Of a stretch of DNA of 64,000 bases, positions 61,048-64,000 are shown piece by piece. The translations under genes and the position numbers were made by a program. Each line of letters starts with the position of its first letter. Within the stretch, counting starts at the first letter, position 1. Origin of the DNA: Algimonas ampicilliniresistens. Lineage in GTDB: Bacteria; Pseudomonadota; Alphaproteobacteria; Caulobacterales; Maricaulaceae. The stretch spans positions 806,001 to 870,000 of the forward strand of contig NZ_BSNK01000001.1 in NCBI RefSeq assembly GCF_030159955.1, in the 5' to 3' direction. The notes under the pieces are model-generated. The model worked only from the letters and a program-made list of their open reading frames with translations, did not search any database and was not told the origin of the DNA.

Positions 61048-61487
61048 CGTGTGATCTCCCTGAGTGTCTCTTTCATTCTATCAGAAATCTTGACAGGCCG
61101 CCGGGTTTTCTCGTCGACATAGACATGAACGAAGTGACCGCGTGCGGCGGCTTTGTCGCCTGTGCCGAACAAGCCGATCTCGTAGCGAACTGAGCTACTC
61201 CCAACCTTTGAGGCCCGTAGTCCGGCCGTGATGGGCTCGGGAAAGGTGAGGGGCGCGAAATAGCCGCAGGCCGTTTCCACAACGAGTCCAATGGTTTCAC
61301 TTACACCGATGGTCAGAAGATCATTATCGATGAGCCAGCGATTCACGACCGTGTCGAAATATTCGTAATAGACCGCATTATTGATGTGGCCATAAACATC
61401 ATTGTCATTCCAACGCGTCGGTAGTTCCAAGACGTATGCGTAATCGTCGCGTGTGTCGGGCTGCACCCTTTCAGAAGTGCCGGTCAC
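61044..61487 (-). CDS. acyl-CoA thioesterase, 4HBT hotdog family
   Basis: 147 residues. 'LPTRWNDNDVYGHINNAVYYEYFDTVV' type hotdog signature (about residues 22-48) with the catalytic Asp in 'WNDND', then 'VGSSSVRYEIGLFGTG'. It hydrolyses acyl-CoA thioesters; chain specificity is not readable. It overlaps both neighbours by 4 bp, so it is part of a four-gene operon. Confidence 0.88.
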   Translation of the reverse strand: MTGTSERVQPDTRDDYAYVLELPTRWNDNDVYGHINNAVYYEYFDTVVNRWLIDNDLLTIGVSETIGLVVETACGYFAPLTFPEPITAGLRASKVGSSSVRYEIGLFGTGDKAAARGHFVHVYVDEKTRRPVKISDRMKETLREITR

Positions 61488-62620
61488 GCGATGGTCTCAT
61501 AGATTTTGACAATGTCGGCGCGGGTCATGCTACGTGGATTGTTGCGGAGTACCCGGTCTTTCAGGATCGCGTCGTCGGCCATCATCGGGATGGCATCGGC
61601 GTTGATGTTGACATCGCGAAGGCGGCGCTGAACGCGCGTTTCGTCCTGTAGGCGGAGGATTTCGTCAATCAGGGCGCTCGGACTGTCTCCGACGCCTAGA
61701 TCACGCGCGATTTCGCTGTACCAACGTTTGGCGCGCTCTTCCTGTGCGTTAAACTTCATCACCTCGACCATGACCAGCGAGTTGGAGAGACCGTGCGGGA
61801 CATGGAAAAACCCACCCAGCGGATAGGCCAAACCATGCACGGCACCGACAGGGGCGTTGCTGAACGCTTGTCCGGCGAGCATGGCGCCGATCAGCATGTC
61901 TTCTCGTGCCTCAATATCGGCGGGCGTGTTGACAGCGCGGCTGATGGCATGGGTGAGCTTGCGCAGCGCTGAGAGGCCAAGGGCGTCGCTGATTGGATTT
62001 TTGCGGTGAATGGAGGTGTAGGCCTCAATCGCATGGACCATCGCATCGATGCCGGTGGCCGCCGTAATATGGCCTGGAAGACCGAGCGTCAGATCAGCAT
62101 CCAGTAAGACCCGGTCGGCATAGAGCGGGTCGGAGACCACGGCATTCTTCGACCCTTTACCGGTGGTGATGACAGCGACATTGGTCACTTCGGAGCCGGT
62201 GCCGGATGTGGTCGGGATCAGGAGCAGCGGCAAGCGAGGACCTTGCGCGACATCGACACCGTAAATTTCGGGGAGGGTGGTTTCATTGTCGGCGAGGAAC
62301 GCGATGATTTTGGCCGTATCCATCGGCGATCCACCGCCAAAACCGATTACCAGTCCCGCGCCGAATTGTTGAACTGCTTCCGCGCCTGAGATCACCACAT
62401 CTTCAGGTGGATCGGCGACAACTTCATCAAAGACCATCACTTGATAACCCGCATCCTTCAGGGCGGCGAGCCCAGCATCGAGCAGACCAAGCGAACGCAC
62501 GCCCTTATCTGTAACGATAGCGATGCGCTTATTGCGTGGCAGACCCGCGACATGGGCGTCTAGCCGGGCTGTACCGCCGGGTTCGATGCGAATGTCTGAG
62601 ACGGTTCTGAAACTATGCAT
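61484..62620 (-). CDS. iron-containing alcohol dehydrogenase (group III)
   Basis: 378 residues from the ATG at 62620. The NAD(P)-binding part has 'VIGFGGGSPMDTAKIIAFLA' and 'LIPTTSGTGSEVTNVAVI'; the metal-binding part has 'DAMVHAIEAYTS' and 'GAVHGLAYPLGGFFHVPHG' with the histidine ligands. It oxidises alcohols or reduces aldehydes; the substrate is unknown. It overlaps the TIGR03084-like gene by 8 bp and the thioesterase by 4 bp. Confidence 0.93.
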   Translation of the reverse strand: MHSFRTVSDIRIEPGGTARLDAHVAGLPRNKRIAIVTDKGVRSLGLLDAGLAALKDAGYQVMVFDEVVADPPEDVVISGAEAVQQFGAGLVIGFGGGSPMDTAKIIAFLADNETTLPEIYGVDVAQGPRLPLLLIPTTSGTGSEVTNVAVITTGKGSKNAVVSDPLYADRVLLDADLTLGLPGHITAATGIDAMVHAIEAYTSIHRKNPISDALGLSALRKLTHAISRAVNTPADIEAREDMLIGAMLAGQAFSNAPVGAVHGLAYPLGGFFHVPHGLSNSLVMVEVMKFNAQEERAKRWYSEIARDLGVGDSPSALIDEILRLQDETRVQRRLRDVNINADAIPMMADDAILKDRVLRNNPRSMTRADIVKIYETIA

Positions 62621-63413
62621 CGGCGCGTCTCCTTGTCCCGACATTGGGCGGTGTCTCTGGCGGTCCGGCGAAACATTGCGCGATGCGCATCCACTGTTCA
62701 GCAGTGTCTCCGACGGTTGTGAGGTCAATATCCATATCACCAATATTGCGGCACTGGGTCACGACTTGGCAGAAGCTTTCCGCCGATCCATCGATGCGGT
62801 TGTCGGCTTGCATGTCGTTCCATTCCCAAATCGTGCCGCTTGGCGCTGTGAGACGGATGTAGGGCTTGGGCTTGGGCGGCTCCAACCCATTGACTCGAAA
62901 GCTCCAAGAATAGGTCGTGACGCCAATATGCGCGACATTCTTCAATCGGTCACCAGTGTTTCGGGTTACACCCAGTACGTCATAGATCGCCTGTGCATGG
63001 GCCCAATGTTCCATTTGGCGCGCAATGATGCAGGATCGAACGGACATATCCGGCCCGAACCATCTTACGCGCGCGTCGGGATCAGCGGAGGCAAAATGAT
63101 CTGCCATATCGGGATAAAGGGCTTGCCAAGCTTGGTAGGTTTCCGATGCTGGCGTCTTGCCAAACCAAGCGCGCTGCAATGCCCGATGTCCCTTCGCCAT
63201 GTCAGGGAGGATCCGAGCGCAGAACTCTGTAAAGGCGGTCGTCCCTGCCAAAGACGCGTCAGCCGCGATATTGAACAGGTGTAAATGCTCGATGACCTCG
63301 CCGATGGTCCAGCTTTTGAACCCCGTCTCGCGGTTAAAGTCTGCGTCGGATAGACTGGATAACAGAGCGTTGATTGCGTCGCATTCTTCGCGGAAGTCGT
63401 GGGCGGCTTGCAT
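62613..63413 (-). CDS. TIGR03084-like metal-binding protein (DinB/MDMPI-type fold)
   Basis: 266 residues from the ATG at 63413; a start at 63464 is possible. An N-terminal four-helix DinB-like metal-binding domain has 'TGFKSWTIGEVIEHLHLFN' and 'IIARQMEHWAHAQAIYDVLG' with the histidines, then a C-terminal sterol-carrier-like beta domain ('TAPSGTIWEWND'). The family is uncharacterised and similar to mycothiol/maleylpyruvate isomerase-fold proteins. It heads the four-gene operon. Confidence 0.82.
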   Translation of the reverse strand: MQAAHDFREECDAINALLSSLSDADFNRETGFKSWTIGEVIEHLHLFNIAADASLAGTTAFTEFCARILPDMAKGHRALQRAWFGKTPASETYQAWQALYPDMADHFASADPDARVRWFGPDMSVRSCIIARQMEHWAHAQAIYDVLGVTRNTGDRLKNVAHIGVTTYSWSFRVNGLEPPKPKPYIRLTAPSGTIWEWNDMQADNRIDGSAESFCQVVTQCRNIGDMDIDLTTVGDTAEQWMRIAQCFAGPPETPPNVGTRRRADA

Positions 63414-63629
63414 AAGGTGGGTGTTGCAAGCAGTCCGATGGACGTCAATCACCATGCAGAACACATCCGCTATGTGGATAGGTTCGAACAGAGACAGTTT
63501 TGGTTGTGGCCCGTGCGCACATTCGAGCCAATTCTTGTAAAGATAGCCCGAATCCCCACATCAGCTAACATTCGGTTGGGGCTTGTCCGCCGCATCAATC
63601 GTTTCGAATCTAGCGCTTAAGGATCACTC

Positions 63630-64000
63630 ATGGCTGGCCCATCCGTTTCGCCCGAGATTGATCGGCTGATCACGTTGCTGGCGAAACTGCCGGGACTGGG
63701 TCCACGGTCAGCGCGTCGAGCGGCGCTCCATCTTCTTAAGGCGCCGGATCGCTTGATGACGCCCTTAGCGTCAGCCATGAATATTGCGGCGGAGCGCATT
63801 TCGACTTGTTCGGTCTGCGCCAATGTGGACGCTGCGGACCCCTGTTACATTTGTAGTGCGCCCGGGCGTGACCAATCATCGATCTGTGTGGTGCAGGATG
63901 TATCCGATCTGTGGGCCATGGAAAGGGCTGGCGCGTTTCGCGGCACCTATCATGTGCTGGGCGGAACGCTGTCTGCGTTGGACGGTATCCGGCCAGACGA
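63630..64000 (+). CDS. recR: recombination protein RecR (N-terminal part)
   Basis: The start is preceded by AAGGA and the frame runs off the right edge after about 123 codons. '[20 protein letters not shown]' is the helix-hairpin-helix, '[20 protein letters not shown]' the zinc finger, and '[20 protein letters not shown]' the beginning of the Toprim domain. RecR works with RecF/RecO in gap repair. Confidence 0.96.
   Translation, partial: MAGPSVSPEIDRLITLLAKLPGLGPRSARRAALHLLKAPDRLMTPLASAMNIAAERISTCSVCANVDAADPCYICSAPGRDQSSICVVQDVSDLWAMERAGAFRGTYHVLGGTLSALDGIRPD

Noticed and set aside
63465-63629. SRP (4.5S) RNA gene before recR
   Set aside because: recR neighbours ffs in some alphaproteobacteria, but the conserved GGAAG/AGCAG tetraloop region is absent here.

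Overview
The window looks like an alphaproteobacterial chromosome, most probably a dimorphic marine lineage of the Caulobacterales/Maricaulales (Hyphomonadaceae-like). This is inferred from a DivK-PleD pair, a PopZ homologue between a TolC-type gene and valS, the plsY-dprA-topA-rnr-Nudix-rpmG block, the AmgK-MurU peptidoglycan-recycling pair, AddB-AddA instead of RecBCD, and a GTTC-N7-GTTC LexA box upstream of dinB. No species name can be read from the sequence.

Region by region: 1-6.4 kb holds metabolic and envelope genes (TauE/SafE exporter end, aspartic protease, CobT-like protein, leucine-dehydrogenase-type enzyme, MAPEG protein, a frameshifted DUF1330 gene, a thioredoxin-like protein, a membrane protein) and dinB. 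6.4-8.4 kb is the divK-pleD signalling operon. 8.4-17.3 kb is a leftward housekeeping block (rpmG, methyltransferase, Nudix, rnr, topA, dprA, plsY, tRNA-Cys). 17.4-26.3 kb runs rightward: Pcm-like, TolC-like, popZ, valS and two DUF3137-type paralogues. 26.3-40.6 kb contains a Ca2+/Na+ antiporter, a ferredoxin, a rightward run tsaE-amgK-murU-addB-addA-trxA, a redoxin, folC-accD, a CcmG-like protein and tRNA-Arg(CCG).

From the 3' end of tRNA-Arg to about 57.8 kb lies an integrated element of about 17.2 kb. It carries a tyrosine integrase at the far end, an 11-bp repeat of the tRNA 3' end as candidate att sites, paired 9-bp direct repeats near both ends, an AlpA regulator, a winged-helix protein, a Toprim primase-like protein, a RepA-like AAA ATPase, a divergent XRE-type regulatory switch with palindromic operators, several small zinc-finger proteins, an SRAP protein, and two large proteins resembling phage DNA-ejection proteins. 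No capsid, portal, terminase, tail or lysis gene is visible, so it resembles a phage satellite more than a complete prophage. It also holds two unusual non-coding structures: an array of covarying direct-plus-inverted repeat units (44.48-44.70 kb) and a near-perfect 24-bp inverted repeat with 9-bp iterons at the end of the ATPase gene.

Beyond the element, 58.2-60.4 kb is an AT-richer cassette of a short GntR-type regulator with a palindromic operator, a seven-helix membrane protein and a CPBP-family intramembrane protease. 60.4-63.4 kb is a tightly overlapping leftward operon (TIGR03084-like protein, iron alcohol dehydrogenase, hotdog thioesterase, HD-domain protein). The window ends inside recR.
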